64,000 bases of DNA from Misgurnus anguillicaudatus (GCF_027580225.2 NC_073348.2:25937501-26001500); one strand, 5' to 3'; numbered from the stretch's first letter, positions 10,922 to 24,175 are shown. Program-made: numbers and translations. The notes: generated by a model not told the origin, from the sequence alone.

Positions 10922-12955
10922 ATTATAAAGAAATATTACATAAATGAGATACATGTGACACATTTTAGTCATTTTAATCACAAACTTCTGTTTAATCATT
11001 TTTATATTGTGACTATGCAAATAATCTTTTTTTCTACATGATTTTTTACATAATTGTGAGTGACATATTGAGTAACTGCTATGTTGTGATTACTGTTGTG
11101 CAGGCAATTAATGAAAGAACCAACAACTGGAAAAAAAAATAAAAAAAAAAAATAAAACATGGCTGGTTGCTCGGAATCTGTGCTGGGAAATAACATTCTT
11201 TTCAAACAAACAGATCCTGACACAAACTCATGTCATTGACTGAGACAATGTTCAATTGAAGGTCTATTTCGCGTCTTAAGTCCATTATGAGGTTAATGCG
11301 AGAATCTGTCAGCTCAAAGTGCAGAAAAAAATCACAGATCAGTTTATGCGTCTGCAGCAGGACTCTCATGACACATGCATGTCAATTTACACACAACATG
11401 TAATAATCATACAGTAAAAATCTAAATATTATTTCATGGCTGATATACCTACAGGCATTATTGTATGCACATCTTTAAACCTTTCATGTATTTGTTGGAT
11501 GTCACATACAGTATTCTCATAATTTAATTTTGCTGTTGGAACAGCTCGTATAGAAAATAAATGGGGAACGACAGCAGAGGATTGCAACTAATAGATGCTG
11601 AATGCATTTATGAGACTGGTTGTATGTCACAACTATAGCCGAATATTTTGAAATATAGAAGTTACTATGTGCTGCACACATGTAGATCGCAATTTTGATC
11701 TTCCATTGGTTATTTCCTGCCTGCTCTGCAGACCTACACAGGTAAACCGTCACCATTAGCAAAGTTTAACTCATGGGCGTCGGAAGCAAAGAAACTGTGG
11801 GTGGGTCATAGCTTTGTTTAACAGCTGTCACCAGAACATACAGAACTGGAGGGTTTGGGGGTGTCCAGTCAACTACAACAAAACGTATTCCTTACGTCTA
11901 TACACAATGAAAACAAAAATCTTCAGTTCACAAACAGTGCAATAATAATAACAATACATACCAGATAGCAACAAATGCATGTCTGTAGCATATTAAAGTG
12001 TACTACTACCCATTAAAAACACAACTATAGGATATCAATGATGCGTCAGTGTGACATGTTGAATATTTACGACCAGAAATTAAATTGTGTGGGGGGAACA
12101 CCGAGAGCAAACATGCACGCTCGCTGTGGATTGTCACGTAGAAAGGGAACGATATCGCGACAGACATACCAAACATTTCCTGTGTTCTCAGTTGAGAATC
12201 TGATGGTGTGTGAAGTGCTGTCATGACCACATAGCGGCACGCCACACAATATATGAACAAAACTGTTTGACAATTTTATAGTCATGTTTGTGGTCCCTCA
12301 CATTTTAAAAATCTCATAAGATTGTAAAAATCTTTTAATGTGGCCCAGGTTATAATTATTCATTACAGCACATAGTGTGTGAGAGTCAGACAACAGAATC
12401 AGCCCAAAAGTTTCCCAATGACCAACCACAGACCAAATACCAGCAACTAATCAACAAAAGGTTTTACTACATATTTACAGTATAATTTCATTGTATTTGT
12501 GTTTATAAATATGAGTAACATATGGAGTAACTTGTATGTTGTGATTTTTTTTCTCGCCTAATTTTATAATACCTTTGTTGTCCTCTGATTTTTCTGTGTT
12601 TTTCTTGCTTTTAGTAATGTCAAGTCACTTTCTAATAATCACGAAAAATTAAATGAAAAGCGCCATATAAATAAAGTTAAATGACTGAATTATTGTTGAT
12701 CAGGTTGTTGTTTACACAGTATAAATTTATAAAGGTGCGACTATTAACCAATAAAACTACCTTAGAAATTGCTATTAAATTTTTTTCTTATTATGAAGCA
12801 TATAATAAATAATACTGCATGATAGAACACAGTTAAATCAGCTGCAACAACATAAACAAACGACTTTTGTGGACAATGTCTGGTAGACTTCCACATTGAA
12901 TCAATAACAACAGAGTCCTTTACAGAAGTTTATTTCTGATAACCTTTGTTTATAT
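10922..12955. other. Intergenic sequence between genes A and B
   Basis: No supported gene. About 11400-11500 is paralogous to the 3' flank of gene B (20755-20860), including AATCTAAATATT and a decayed TTGGATGTCACATAC in place of CTGGATGTCACATGATC. This shows A and B came from one duplicated unit. About 11770-12260 contains material resembling dispersed repeats; short open frames on both strands have no recognisable domain. Confidence 0.5.
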
Positions 12956-13972
12956 ATGAAGAGTTTGGTTCCAAAACGCAATAAATCCATTTTGACAAAT
13001 TTTGGTAAAAACGTGTTTTCTATACCAAGAAAGTGACAAGATGAAAACAACTATTTTCTGTTACAAACTTTCACACAGCATCTTTAGGTTATAAAAACAT
13101 AAAAAATTCAAATCCTTAAGTTGATTTTCAAAGATTTATTATAAAAACGGATTATTTTTTCCAAAAAAGGCAATAAATCCATGACAAGTTTTTATTCAAA
13201 ATGCTATAAATCTATTGAATCAATAGCCTATATAAATGTGCATTCATCTTTGCCATGTTATATTCATTTAGTTGACTAGTTGTACACACTAATTAAAAAT
13301 ATAAACATTAATGTTATTAATCAAAACACTTACTTTGTCATATTAAGAACCCTGTCATTGCGGTTACTTGACGTCTTCGGTTAACGTCTTTCACAGCGAT
13401 CATCTGTAAAATGTTTTTGGTCCTGCTCGATTTTCGTTGACTTTGAGTAAAATAATGGAAAGTTTTTCATAAGATCCTCTGGGGTCAATGTGTTAGCATG
13501 AGAAGCTTGATGCTGTCGGGAGAACAAGCACCCGTCTCCCGAGTGCCTCTCAGGGAAATTGTTAGATGCTGATGGCTTACGTTTCTTTCCCATCACAGAA
13601 AACCATCACAGGTTTATCAATGCAATTAAAGTATTATTTTGTTTTGTTTGTTGATCACGTAGTACAAAGTAGATGAGGAAAACCAGGACTCCGTGTACTC
13701 AGCGCGTCCGCCATTGTTTGTTTACATTGCGTGAACGTTGGGCTGTAATATCAGAAATGGAGTTATTGCGTTCTGTAAAAAAGGGGGAGTGGCGTTTGTC
13801 GCATTTTGGGAAAAAAGGGAGAAAAGATGACAGAATAACACGGCGGATATTGGATTTTGCGTAAAATTAAAAATTTACTTTTAACTACTGACCTGATATA
13901 ATGCTGATTTTGGCAGTAACTCATTTTTTTCAAAAATGTCGTTTATTGCGTTTTGGAACCAAACTCTTCATA
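12956..13972. mobile_element. TIR element, ATATGAAGAGTTTGGTTCC family, copy 1
   Basis: The ends are perfect inverted repeats of about 30 bp (ATATGAAGAGTTTGGTTCC, then AAAACGCAATAAA). A second, inverted copy is at 22631-23500 in an AT microsatellite. A minus-strand frame at 13381-13596 begins M-G-K-K-R-K-P and is also present, as M-G-K-K-R-K-P-L, in copy 2, so it may be the start of an element-encoded protein. The flanking TATA suggests TA target duplication. Confidence 0.7.
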
Positions 13973-14728
13973 TCATATTTAATGTGTGTCAACTATTGCT
14001 AACGCTTGCTACACTAAGCTAACGTTACTGTGTAAAAAATGTATACAATGTTAGCTACAGGTCCTTAACCAATTTAACTCTGCGGACCCTGTAACAGGTC
14101 CAAAATGTATTATTATTACTTAATATAAAATATTCCTTTAATTTTTAATGGTCTGTCATGGACCCAGTACCAAATACTGTATGAGATACTGTTTGAAAGC
14201 TGCATTTTCTTTGGTTGTGTGCATGAAGGTTGTGTGGCTGCCAAACCTCCACATAGTTGTGATCTATGCTCGTCATCTCCCATTGTCTTTAGCAAACCAA
14301 AACATTTTATTTTCGACCAGGTGTTTCTTTCAGTGATAGACAGTTTAGCCACTAGTCAGGCCGATAAATAAATTCTGACTGAAGGTTCAGTTCGGTTCAG
14401 GCGTGCAACTGACAACACGTCTGAGTCTGACAAAACTGTCTATACAGTATTTATTTTACTACATTACAAGCTGTCACCTCATTCTACTGCTTCTCTGATT
14501 AGTTTCATTTTTCAAGAAAATGACTAATTAAGGAAGTAAGGATTCTTTAGAAAAATTGCAAAAAAAAACAGCCAATAGGATACCACATTCTTCACCACAG
14601 TAGTGGTAAGGTCTTAAGTAAAAACTCAAAAGCAGAACTCTTTACGGCAGCGCAGAACATCTTAATATAAAACACACAATACCAACTTCCAGTGATAAAT
14701 CCAACAGACTGTCAAAATATTTGCCAAT
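13973..14728. other. Intergenic sequence upstream of gene B
   Basis: No gene. About 14060-14110 (ACTCTGCGGACCCTGTAACA) is inverted relative to about 35335-35360 (TGTACAGGGTCCGCAGAGTT), a dispersed repeat end. About 14330-14460 holds a diverged copy of the TIR element also seen at 63352-63656 (GATAGACAGTTT at one end, AAACTGTCTATACAG at the other). The gene B promoter should lie at about 14500-14728 but I see no clear TATA box. Confidence 0.4.
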
Positions 14729-17700
14729 ATGAACATTACTGGGAAACAGGATATAGACACAGAAGATGGTGAGGAGATGAGTATCTATGTCAATGTAGAA
14801 GAAATAAACAATTATGATGTCTGTAGAGGAACAGAGGACACCGTCACCAAGACAAAACCAACATCTCAACACACAGGTACTGTACATTTACTATTACAGC
14901 TGTTTTTGTATACTAAAATAAAATGTGTATTTATATGCAAAAATGGGAACATTGTCAGATTTTCAAAAGAGAATAGAAAATTATAAAGGTTCATAAACAT
15001 TTTAACACAACTGTATTTAAAAACAATATCTGTATATTTGTCATTTTCAGGAAGTGGGAGTGTGAGAAGTTACAGATCAGTTACAGTGTGTTTGGTGCTG
15101 CTGTGTGTTCTTCTACTGACTGCAGTCATAGTGCTGTGTGTCCTCATCAATACAAACAATCAACAATTTAACATCAAGAACAAAAACATCACAGAAGAGA
15201 GAGACCAGCTCCTATTAAAGTACAAAAATTTGACAAAAGAAAATGAAAGATTATTAACCAACAATAACAACCCAAATGAACAACAAAACCAGTTAATCCA
15301 GCAGATAAAGGCAATAATGAAGACAGGTATTCTTCAAATGAACTAAAATTACACCGATGAGCCATATGACCACCTGCTTAATATGCCCATGCAGCAAGGC
15401 ATTGACATGATCAACATGGAATTATCTGGTACCATAATTCAAACAGCAGGTCCTCCAAATCCCATGATCATGGCCCACTCCTTAACGATTCCTTGATGAA
15501 CCATTACTAATAGGGATTCGTTCACCACTGTTGATATGTACTCACTACAGTGGCATCGGAACAACTATAGGGCGAGCTGTTTCTGAGACAAAAGTTCCAA
15601 TCTGACCTCTATCAAACTCCGATAAATCGTCAGCTTTTCCCATTCACATCAAACAGTCTACTGAAAGTATGCTGCTCTAGGAAGCTTGGTAGTCATACAC
15701 TGTAACAAATTTCTGTAGTTTTCACAGCATTATTACTGTAAAATGAGCAAATGCTTACTGTAGAACTTGTATACAGCATGTTGCTGTAGATCTGCAAAGC
15801 ATCATGGTCTTTTTTCAACGGCGGGTAAATTCTACAGTAAAAATATTTTTCCTGTGAATCACAATACAGCAATTTCTAAAGGATTTTTTTCTTCAGCCAA
15901 GGAAAGCTACGAGATTCCACACTTTCATCTGAATTTTTACTTCAGAAAGGTAAATTTGCTAATTTAATTCCAAAGTTTACTCTTGTAAAGTCTGTTTGTT
16001 CAACTTTAAGAGTGCACTGAGAGAGAATGAGCAGCACACTTCACCGTCTTGTGTGTGCATTTTGTAATTTTATTACCACAAATATATAATTCTGCATGAT
16101 TTCGATATATTTTCTAGTTTGGCAACATTTTATAACGTCATTAGTTTAGAGAAGGATAATAATTTAATAATAATAGTAATTGGCCGTGTCTCAATGCTTG
16201 TTTCAGAATATTAACAATTATAAAGTTGACTGTTATTCTTTGTTAATAGTAAATTGTTTAATATGCTTATGACTTGCGAATCTAATGCTCAGTTAACTTA
16301 AATAAACCAGGGTTGATGACGTATGCGAGTGCGACCTCCGCAGGCTGAAACCAGTCTCTCGAGCTGAAAGAAAACGCAGCTGAGGAGATATGAGGTAAGA
16401 CTTATCCAGTCTTTAATTTAATTATAGCGTTAGCATTGTGAACCAAAATTAATTTAAAAGTGTGTATTTTTGTATTTATTGGCGCGATATTCGTTTAAAT
16501 CTCACGTTTTTTGTCTTGCTCGCTTACGTTGCTGCCTGAGGAAACAGAGCGGGCCGATTCGAAAGAAAGCATAACACACATTTTTCATAATTTCACGATT
16601 GTTTTACCGTTTCTTGGTCACAAAGTGTAGTTTTAGGACTAGTTCAGTCGAGAATGTATATGTATTATATTTAAATCTGCAGTCGATTGGTAAAGATAGC
16701 GCCTGTTTGAACGTTTGCTTAGTGAGATTCGGTACGAATGAGAACCAAAGCATGAGCGGACATCAGTGTTCACTCGCCCCGCTGACCACCGCCCTCTCTG
16801 GGCTTCATTTCTGACAGATATTCCCTGGCTCTCATGTTGGCATTGTTTGTTTATGATCGTCAAAATGAGATCAAATCAGCAGTATTTGGTGTCATAATGA
16901 AACTATTAATCGTTTTCTTATTCATATTTAGTGTCTTTTGTGTTTGTTATTGTTTTGGCGCGAGGTGAAAGTTAATAAAACTATAATTTTACAATGTTAC
17001 TATGCTTTCCCATTTATTCTTAACGCGATACGAGCACTCGATTATTATTACACCTTGTTCTTGTCAGTACTATATAAAACGGTTATTTATCAGTGTCAGA
17101 GAGATGTTTTTGCATGCTGCTTTTAAACATATCAGTGGCAATATCTCATATCATGTTTTAATAGCCACGTCACGATAAAATAAATGATCAATGTCCACAT
17201 TTAAAAGCTGCGGTGCTTACCTGCAGTTCCACGGTGTTTTCGCGTTCTGATAAGAGATATTGCTTCAGAAAAAAATAGTTTACATTCCTCTTTCCAAGTC
17301 CACACGATGTGACAAGACATAACTTCCATTAAAGGTGCAGTGTGTAATTTTTAGAAGGATCTCTTGACAGAAATGCAAAATAATATACAAAACTATATGA
17401 TCAGGGGTGTATAAAGACCTTTCATAATGAACCGTTATGTGTTTATTAACTTAGAACGAGACTTTTTATCTATATACACTGAGGGTCCCATTACATGGAA
17501 GTCGCTGATCTTTGACGGAATAGTCGCTTCCGATTGGGATTCACAGACTGATTTACGAGCTATAGGCTTGTCGCGATAGTCTGTGAAACGGTGATTACTG
17601 GTGCTTCAGCCTCTCACCCTTTAGATCACTTGCCCACCGCGACACCGTCTTTCACCAACGTTTTGATATTTTTCTTGTAATTAAATCATTTAGTTTCGTT

Positions 17701-20700
17701 AGAGAGAGCAAACACTTACAACTGAATGGTCTTACTCGTTTTTGTCATAATATTTATTGGGCCGGGCGTATGCAAGCGCTGCATTTAAACAGTTGCGTGA
17801 TTCAAAAGTGAAAGTAAAATGCGCACGTCTGCATGAGCATTTATAAGCCCCTCCCACACGGTGATATCGGTATCATCGGATTTGTCACGTGCTGATTAAC
17901 CGGTGGGAAAATTCTGTCACCGCAGCAACCCTAACGAGCTAGTGAACTAATGAGATGGCGCGTCTGTGTTTGTCCGTGTTTGCGTGCAGTTTTTCCATTC
18001 AGAGATGAGGCTGTTTAAAGGACCTCCATTCACTAGGTGGCAGAATGATACGAAAGGTGAAGCGGTTACTGTGCCGTTATCAGTAGAATATCGCATAGCT
18101 CTTAGCCAATCAGATTCGAGAACCAGAAAGAACTGTTGTATAAATTAATATATCAAACATGTTAAAGTGCACAGAAACCATGCAACAGGAAGAAGCTGTT
18201 TTTCTCTTGGTTGATGCAAGTTATTTTTGTACAGTATTGACACACTTTTACTCTTATGAATATTGTACTTGTGATTTCTAAAAGTTATTTTTTTGTTTGT
18301 TTATTTTGTGTTACAGGAAACTTCCACCTACAGTAAGCAGATGCTGAGGCCCAGATTTCCATGCTAAGCACTCCAAGGCTCATCATGCTCGGTATGATCC
18401 CAGCACTCAACATAATAGATGCCAATTTTAGGGGTTACTTCATCTATAAAGCGTATTTGTATCAAGTCACTGTGTGAACAAAGTTTTATGTCATCTTGCA
18501 CGTATATTCCAAAATTCTCTAGTGGTTATTGATCTAATAGGAAAGAAAGAGGTAGTTATGTAGGGCTAGTGTTTTCAATTAATTTTTCTTATGTAAAATA
18601 GTAAACCATATCAGATTGAATACTGTGCAATGTCAACTTTTATTTAATATTTTTTAGGAGAGTCCAATCTGAGGGCAAAAAATGGATGCTTTCCAGCGAG
18701 TGCTGAGTTCTCCTCCAATTGAGTGACGGTTGTGATTTCACTTCTGCTCTAGCCTTTTTGCGTCATACTATGTATGAGGCAGCCACTACATTGGGATTTA
18801 TCCAGAGGTAAGCACTTATTTGTTTTTTTATATAGTTTTGACTAAGAATGGGAACAAATATTTGAGTACTCATTCTTTAACCAACTACCCGATTAGTAAA
18901 ATACTTCTTAAAGTGTTTTTTTTTTAAATGAACTGTTGTGTTATTGTTAAATATCAAACGTTTAATTTAACTCGCCATGCAAAAGGTAGAAAAGCAGCAC
19001 AGCTAGTCTAATACAGTGGCAGCCGGTGACTTCTTTTTTCGAGGGCGTTTGTCACAACATGTATGTAGCCCATCATGTGTGTGGTTCGTCATTTCAAAAT
19101 ATGTGTTTGGCGCGTCGAGTGAAACAATACTTTTCCATTCACAAATTAACAAATATTTACCATAAATTTCACTGTTGTATCACTAACTGTAAACTGTAAA
19201 CTCCACAAACCACCAACAGAGCATATAAAAAAATTAAAATTGTTTATTTAAAAGTAAATCACTGCGAAGTAAACTTTTATGTATATGTCATCAACCCGTC
19301 TGTCTTGCTTTTACATTAATAGTCAATTTCTTTCATTACAGGGTAGAGTCCAGCCCAGGAAGTCAACTAGTTCATGTCCAGATTTAAAAGAATAATATTT
19401 CTGAAAAAAAGGTCTTGGAGAAAAACAATATTCAGGTTTGAAATCCTGCTGTAAATGTAAATCATTTAACTTTTATGCATTTGTAATTTACCAGAAACTT
19501 TTTAATAAATATTGATTGTTTTGTGTGTTCAGAAAAAAAGTGTTTTTGTATGTTCAGAAAAGTGTTGAAATTAAATGAAACATTCACAGAAAAATGTTAA
19601 CATATTTAAAAAAAATGTATATGTTCAGAAAAGTTTTGAGATGTTCACAGAAAAAATGTAACACAAAAAAATGTATGCTATGCTATTTTTAATTTATGAA
19701 TTTTTGTAATTTAAAGTGATAAAATAAATGGCATTTTTGTGACAAACAGTGTCTTCATTTTACAGTACACAAAATAAATGCAGTAATCCCTATTACAGTA
19801 GTAGTTATGAAATACAGTACTGTGATTATTACTTTAAAAGAGTTTACAGTAATTTTAATTTTACTGCAATTACATTTACAGTAAGAATACTGTGAAATGA
19901 AATACAGCAACTTACTAGCTAATTGCTGCCAGCAAGTTACTGTATTTTTCACAGGATTCTTTTTACAGTGTACTCCTAACATAATGGCTTATCTGTGTAT
20001 ATCAAATATTTTATATCATACACAAGAGTATAAAAAGCATCATAAACTGCATAATTTGGTGTGGGTAGGAAGTGTTTTAGCTGAACTGTTTGTGTTTACA
20101 GATGGATGGAAGGTATATCAATCCAGTTTGTACTTCATTTCATCTGCGTATAAGAACTGGACTGAGAGCAGAAGATACTGTAGAGAGAGAGGAGCAGATC
20201 TGATCATCATTAACAACAAAGAGGAACAAGTGAGTGAAACAAAGTATCTGCTGCATGTGTTAGGAAATCAGTAAAAACTTATATATGTTTTAATACAAAA
20301 GTATATTTTTTTACTTTTAGGATTTTATCCGAAACAATTCTGGTATGGAACTACTCTGGCTCGGTCTGACTTACAGTAGTGTTGAGGGCAAATGGAAATG
20401 GGTGGATGGCAGCACAATGAACTCTAGGTGAGAAATCAATTAATTAAACTGTATATTGTCCAATAATTGATTATCACAGTCAGTTTCATATCACACAGAA
20501 AACAACACTGAAAATGTAATGATTATTTGTTGTTTCAGTTTCTGGGGGTCTAATGAACCTAGTGGCCTTACATCAAAGATCTGTGCTGCATCTTATATAA
20601 ATTGGTGGTATGATTACTCATGTGCTAATGCTTTTAAATGGATCTGTGAGAAAAACATTTTTTTGATTCTAAAATTTCTAGGGGATATTACATTGCCAGA

Positions 20701-20710
20701 AATGTCATAG
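14729..20710 (+). CDS. Gene B: C-type lectin-like type II receptor with ITIM-like tail
   Basis: Exons are 14729-14876, 15051-15326, 20102-20229, 20321-20427 and 20539-20710 (stop TAG). They sum to 831 bp, 276 residues, with AG/GT at every junction. Residues 1-49 form the tail and contain S-I-Y-V-N-V, which fits the ITIM pattern, followed by E-E-I-N-N-Y. A transmembrane run of about 22 residues follows, then a stalk with N-I-T and N-L-T. In the lectin domain the sugar triplet is E-P-S, not E-P-N, and the acidic residue before the third cysteine is missing (S-K-I-C), while W-Y-D-Y-S-C is kept. Calcium-dependent sugar binding is therefore doubtful. The C terminus runs about 12 residues past W-I-C-E-K. 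Intron 2 is 4775 bp because of a transposon. Confidence 0.85.
15340..15697. repeat. Dispersed repeat fragment in gene B intron 2
   Basis: The stretch beginning ACACCGATGAGCCATATGAC and continuing with CCACCTGCTTAATATG resembles a repeat common in fish genomes; no coding frame. I infer a relic only. Confidence 0.35.
15698..19970. mobile_element. CACTA/EnSpm-like element in gene B intron 2
   Basis: The left end CACTGTAACAAATTTCTGTA and the right end (other strand CACTGTAAAAAGAATCCTGT) are inverted, and TA flanks both sides (15696-15697 and 19971-19972). Both subterminal zones are rich in TACTGTA/TACAGTA motifs in both orientations, as in CACTA elements. No transposase frame is visible. The element carries at least a TTATACAACAG-family copy (about 16590-18148) and a hAT fragment (about 19016-19110). 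Superfamily assignment is inferred from the ends. Confidence 0.55.
16590..18148. mobile_element. TTATACAACAG-family repeat, copy 1 (nested)
   Basis: The sequence from TTACCGTTTCTTGGTCACAA (about 16602) to GAACTGTTGTATAA is repeated at 21420-22622 and 50369-51172. The right end is the inverted TTATACAACAG. This copy is longer, with an extra segment at about 17330-17900 (including GGTGCAGTGTGTAATTTTTA) that is probably a further insertion. Confidence 0.6.
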
Positions 20711-21182
20711 ATCACTTTTTGTGTCTGCAGCAGTGCTCTCTTGATAAAAATCATACAGTATAAAATCTAAATATTGTTTTATTGTTGATAAATTGTTTGT
20801 ACACATGCATAACTTTATATGTAGCTTTAAGCTTTTTGTACTTGCTGGATGTCACATGATCTCAGGTGGTCACACATACCACTAATGGTTTCATTTAATT
20901 GTTTTAACTACTATTTAAAAAATAAGGGGATAAAAAGAAAGCAGTGGTTACATGAGTTGCTTGACTGTAAAAAAAATTTGTTACATGGTTGCTTTAATTT
21001 AACTTCAAAGTAAAATATTAGTTGTCTGTAAGTTTTACACAACTTTTTTACTCAACTCAAAATTTTAAGGCAAACTTAACTTTTGAGTTAAGTTTGCCAA
21101 CTCTGGCTTCAGGTAAGAGGCAGCACAGCTGTTGTGCTTCTCCTTTCAAATAAACAGGTCGTGTAACTGGCAATTTTGAGAG

Positions 21183-21184
<2 letters not shown>
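20711..21184. other. 3' flank of gene B
   Basis: No gene. At 20851-20860 lies GTCACATGAT, preceded by CTGGAT, as in the 5' flanks of the other lectin units. From about 20945 a short AT-rich MITE-like stretch (GTAAAAAAAATTTGTTAC) follows. Confidence 0.45.

Positions 21185-21275
<91 letters not shown>
21185..21275. repeat. (AT)n microsatellite
   Basis: About 45 uninterrupted AT dinucleotides. Frames reading I-Y-I-Y here are artefacts. Confidence 0.97.
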
Positions 21276-21277
<2 letters not shown>

Positions 21278-21420
21278 CAATATCGCTCGAGTAGGAGTGT
21301 GATATAGCTCTATATCATCACGGCTGTGATTAGGCCAGAGGCACGAGGCCGAGTGCCGGAGGCAATCACAGCCGTGATGATATAGAGCTATATCACACGA
21401 CTCCGAGAGCGATATTGCTT
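21276..21420. repeat. Near-perfect 145-bp palindrome
   Basis: The arms run from AAGCAATATCGCTCG to CGAGAGCGATATTGCTT, with an inner arm GTGTGATATAGCTCTATATC facing GATATAGAGCTATATCACAC. The loop is short and GC-rich (about GGCCAGAGGCACGAGGCCGA). Related copies lie at 50217-50369 and, diverged, at about 25990-26110. It always abuts a TTATACAACA motif, so it is probably a fold-back end of, or insertion in, the TTATACAACAG family. Confidence 0.8.
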
Positions 21421-22622
21421 TTATACAACAGTTCGACGGCACACGTTTGAAAAACAAAAACTAGAAACAACAACGGAGCTATTTTAAAAGCCTCTTTGTT
21501 TGAGAACTACTTCTTCCGCCACGGATTTGAGGGCAGCCAGAATGACAGGTAAAACTTTCGGCTGCTTTGAAGCTCAACTCAATGGACGGAAAAGTTGTTT
21601 CTTTATATTACCGTTTCTTGGTCACAAAGTGTAGTTTTAAGATTAGTTCAGTCGAGAATGTATATGTATTATATTTAAATCTACAGTCAATTAGTAAAGA
21701 TAGCGCCTATTTGAACGTTTGCTTAGTGAGATTTGGTACGAATGAGAACCAAAGCATGAGCGGACGTCAGTGTCCACTCGCCCCGCTGACCACCGCCCTC
21801 TCTGGGCTACATCTCTGAAAGGGATTCCCTGGCTCTCATGTTGGCCTTGTTTGTTTATGATCGTCAAAATGAGATCAAATCAGCAGTATTTGGTGTCATG
21901 ATCAAACTAGTACTTTTTTTATTCATATTTAGTGTCTTTTGTGTGTTATTGTTTTGGCGCGAGGTAAAAGTTAATAAAACTATACTTGTGTAACGTTACT
22001 ATTGCTTTCTCATTTATTCTTAACGCGATACGAGCACTCGATTATTATTATTAAACTTTGTTCTTGTCAGTACTATACAAAACGGTTTTTTATAAGTGTC
22101 AGAGAGATGTTTTTGCATGCTGCTTATAAATATATCAGTGGCGATATCTCATAACATGTTTTAATAGTCACGTCACGATAAAGTAAATGATCAATGTCCA
22201 CATTTAAAAGCTGCGGGGCTTACCTGCAGTTCCACTGTGTTTTCGCGTTCTGATAAAAGATATAGTTCCAGAAAAAAACGAGTGTTTATATTCCTCTTTC
22301 CAAGTGTTAATCGTCCACACGATGTGACAAGACATTTCTCCCATTAACTTTAACGTAACATACAAGAGTGCTGATCTTTGACGGAATAATAACTTCTGAT
22401 TGGGGATTTACAGACCGATTTATGAGCTAGTAAACTAATAAGACACACGGAGAGTGATTCAAACAGCGCGTCTGTGTTTTTCCATTCAGAGATGAGCCTG
22501 CTTAGGACCTCCATTCACTAGGTGGCGGAATAATACGAAAGGTGAAGCGGTTACAGTGCCGTTATCAGCACAATATCGTATAGCTCTTAGCCAATCAGAT
22601 TTGAGAACCAGAAAGAACTGTA
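21420..22622. mobile_element. TTATACAACAG-family repeat, copy 2
   Basis: It begins TTATACAACAGTTCGACGGC and runs collinear with copies at 16590 and 50369. The right end GAACCAGAAAGAACTGT is cut short where an AT run starts. No transposase is recognisable; the frame 21567-21818 is parallel to 16599-16814 only because the DNA is repeated. Confidence 0.6.
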
Positions 22623-22630
22623 TATATATA

Positions 22631-23493
22631 TATGAAGAGTTTGGTTCCAAAACGCAATAAACGCCATTTTTGAAAAAAATGAGTTACTGCCAAAATCAGT
22701 ATTATATCAGGTCAGTAGTTAAAAGTAAATAATTAATTTTACGCAAAATCCAATACCCGCCGTGATATTCTGTCATCTTTTCTCCCTTTTTTCCCAAAAT
22801 GCGACAAACGCCACTGCTCCTTTTTTACAGAATGCAATAAATCCATTTCTGATATTACAGCGGACCATTCACGCAATGTAAACAAACATGGCGGCGCGCT
22901 GAGTACACGGAGTCCTAGTTTTCATCATCTACTTTGTACTTCGTGATCAACAAACAAAACAAAATAATACTTTAATAGCATTGCCAAACCTGTGATGGTT
23001 TTCTGTGATGGGAAAGAAACGTAAGCCATTAACAGCTAATAATTTCCGCGAGAGGCACTCGGTTGCTTGCTCTCCAGACAGCATCAAGCTTCTCATGCTA
23101 AAACATTGTGTTCTTAATATAACAAAGTAAGTGTTTTGGTTAATGCCATTAATGTTTATTTTTTAATCATTGTATACCACTAGTCAACTAAATAAATATA
23201 AAATGGTAAAGATGAATGCACATTTATACATTGATTTAATAGATTTATAGCATTTTGAAATAAAAACTGTCATGGATTTATTGCATTTTGTGGAAAAAAT
23301 TATTAGTTTTTATAATAAATCTTTGAAAATCAAGTTATGGATTTGAATTTTTTATGTTTTTATAACCTAAAGATGCTATGTGAAAGTTTGTAACAGAAAA
23401 TAGTGGTTTTCATCTTGCCACTTTCTTGGTATAGAAAACACGTTTTTACCAAAATTTGTCAAAATGGATTTATTGCGTTTTGGAACCAAACTC

Positions 23494-23500
<7 letters not shown>
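22631..23500. mobile_element. TIR element, ATATGAAGAGTTTGGTTCC family, copy 2 (inverted)
   Basis: The ends match 12956-13972 in reverse orientation, and both flanks are (TA)n, fitting a TA target site. Internal frames are broken. Confidence 0.7.

Positions 23501-23561
<61 letters not shown>
23497..23561. repeat. (AT)n microsatellite
   Basis: An uninterrupted AT run continuing from the right end of the TIR element. Confidence 0.95.
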
Positions 23562-23568
<7 letters not shown>

Positions 23569-24175
23569 GTTTAACATGTTTAAAATTCCTTTGTGTGTAA
23601 AAGCTTTCTTACACTGTGAGTCAGCATTGCTAGAATGATTAAAGACTTATTGCAAGTTTGAAAGACTAAGTTAAACTCCTATATAAAAAGTAACAAAAAA
23701 TCCTTGGGTCAAAAATAGACAAACCCAACCCATTAGGTTAAGATTCAATCCAAAATGCAGTTTTTTATCCCATTGTTGGGTCAAATATAAAATTGTATGG
23801 GTTAATTGAACCCAACGCCTTCATCTTTTGACCCAACCAGCATTTTTTTTACGCAGTACATATACCATTTATATTTATTAAATATACAAAAATCATAAAG
23901 GGTTTTTGAGTTTTTGTTTTGTTTTATATTTATTCTGTAATTGATTTTGTCATTTGTTATAATTAAACATGTGTTTGTAGTTACAGTATGTGTGCCTCAA
24001 ATGTCTTTTCTTACACTCAAGAAAAAAGAAATCCTGTAGGCAATGAGTGTATATTGTGATAAACAAGGGGGCAGAGCAACAGAAATGGCAAGGAAAACAT
24101 AAGGGGAACACAAAAACAATGGAACAAAAAAAAGGACTTAGAAATAAGAGTCCTGAACAGGGGGAACATAGAACA
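23562..24175. repeat. Non-coding, with TGGGTCAAA-type MITE
   Basis: About 23695-23855 has GGGTCAAA and TTTTGACCCAACC motifs in inverted arrangement, a short MITE. The remainder up to 24175 is AT-rich and shows no gene. Confidence 0.4.

Noticed and set aside
16599..16814. Conserved small protein shared with 21567-21818
   Set aside because: The similarity comes from copies of one dispersed repeat; the minus strand is equally open and no transposase motif is present.
21276..21420. microRNA precursor
   Set aside because: The hairpin is far longer and more perfect than a pre-miRNA and is part of a multicopy repeat.
21146..21457. Open frames with runs of I-Y across (AT)n, also at 23403-23638
   Set aside because: The frames exist only because AT repeats lack stops; flanking residues have no homology.
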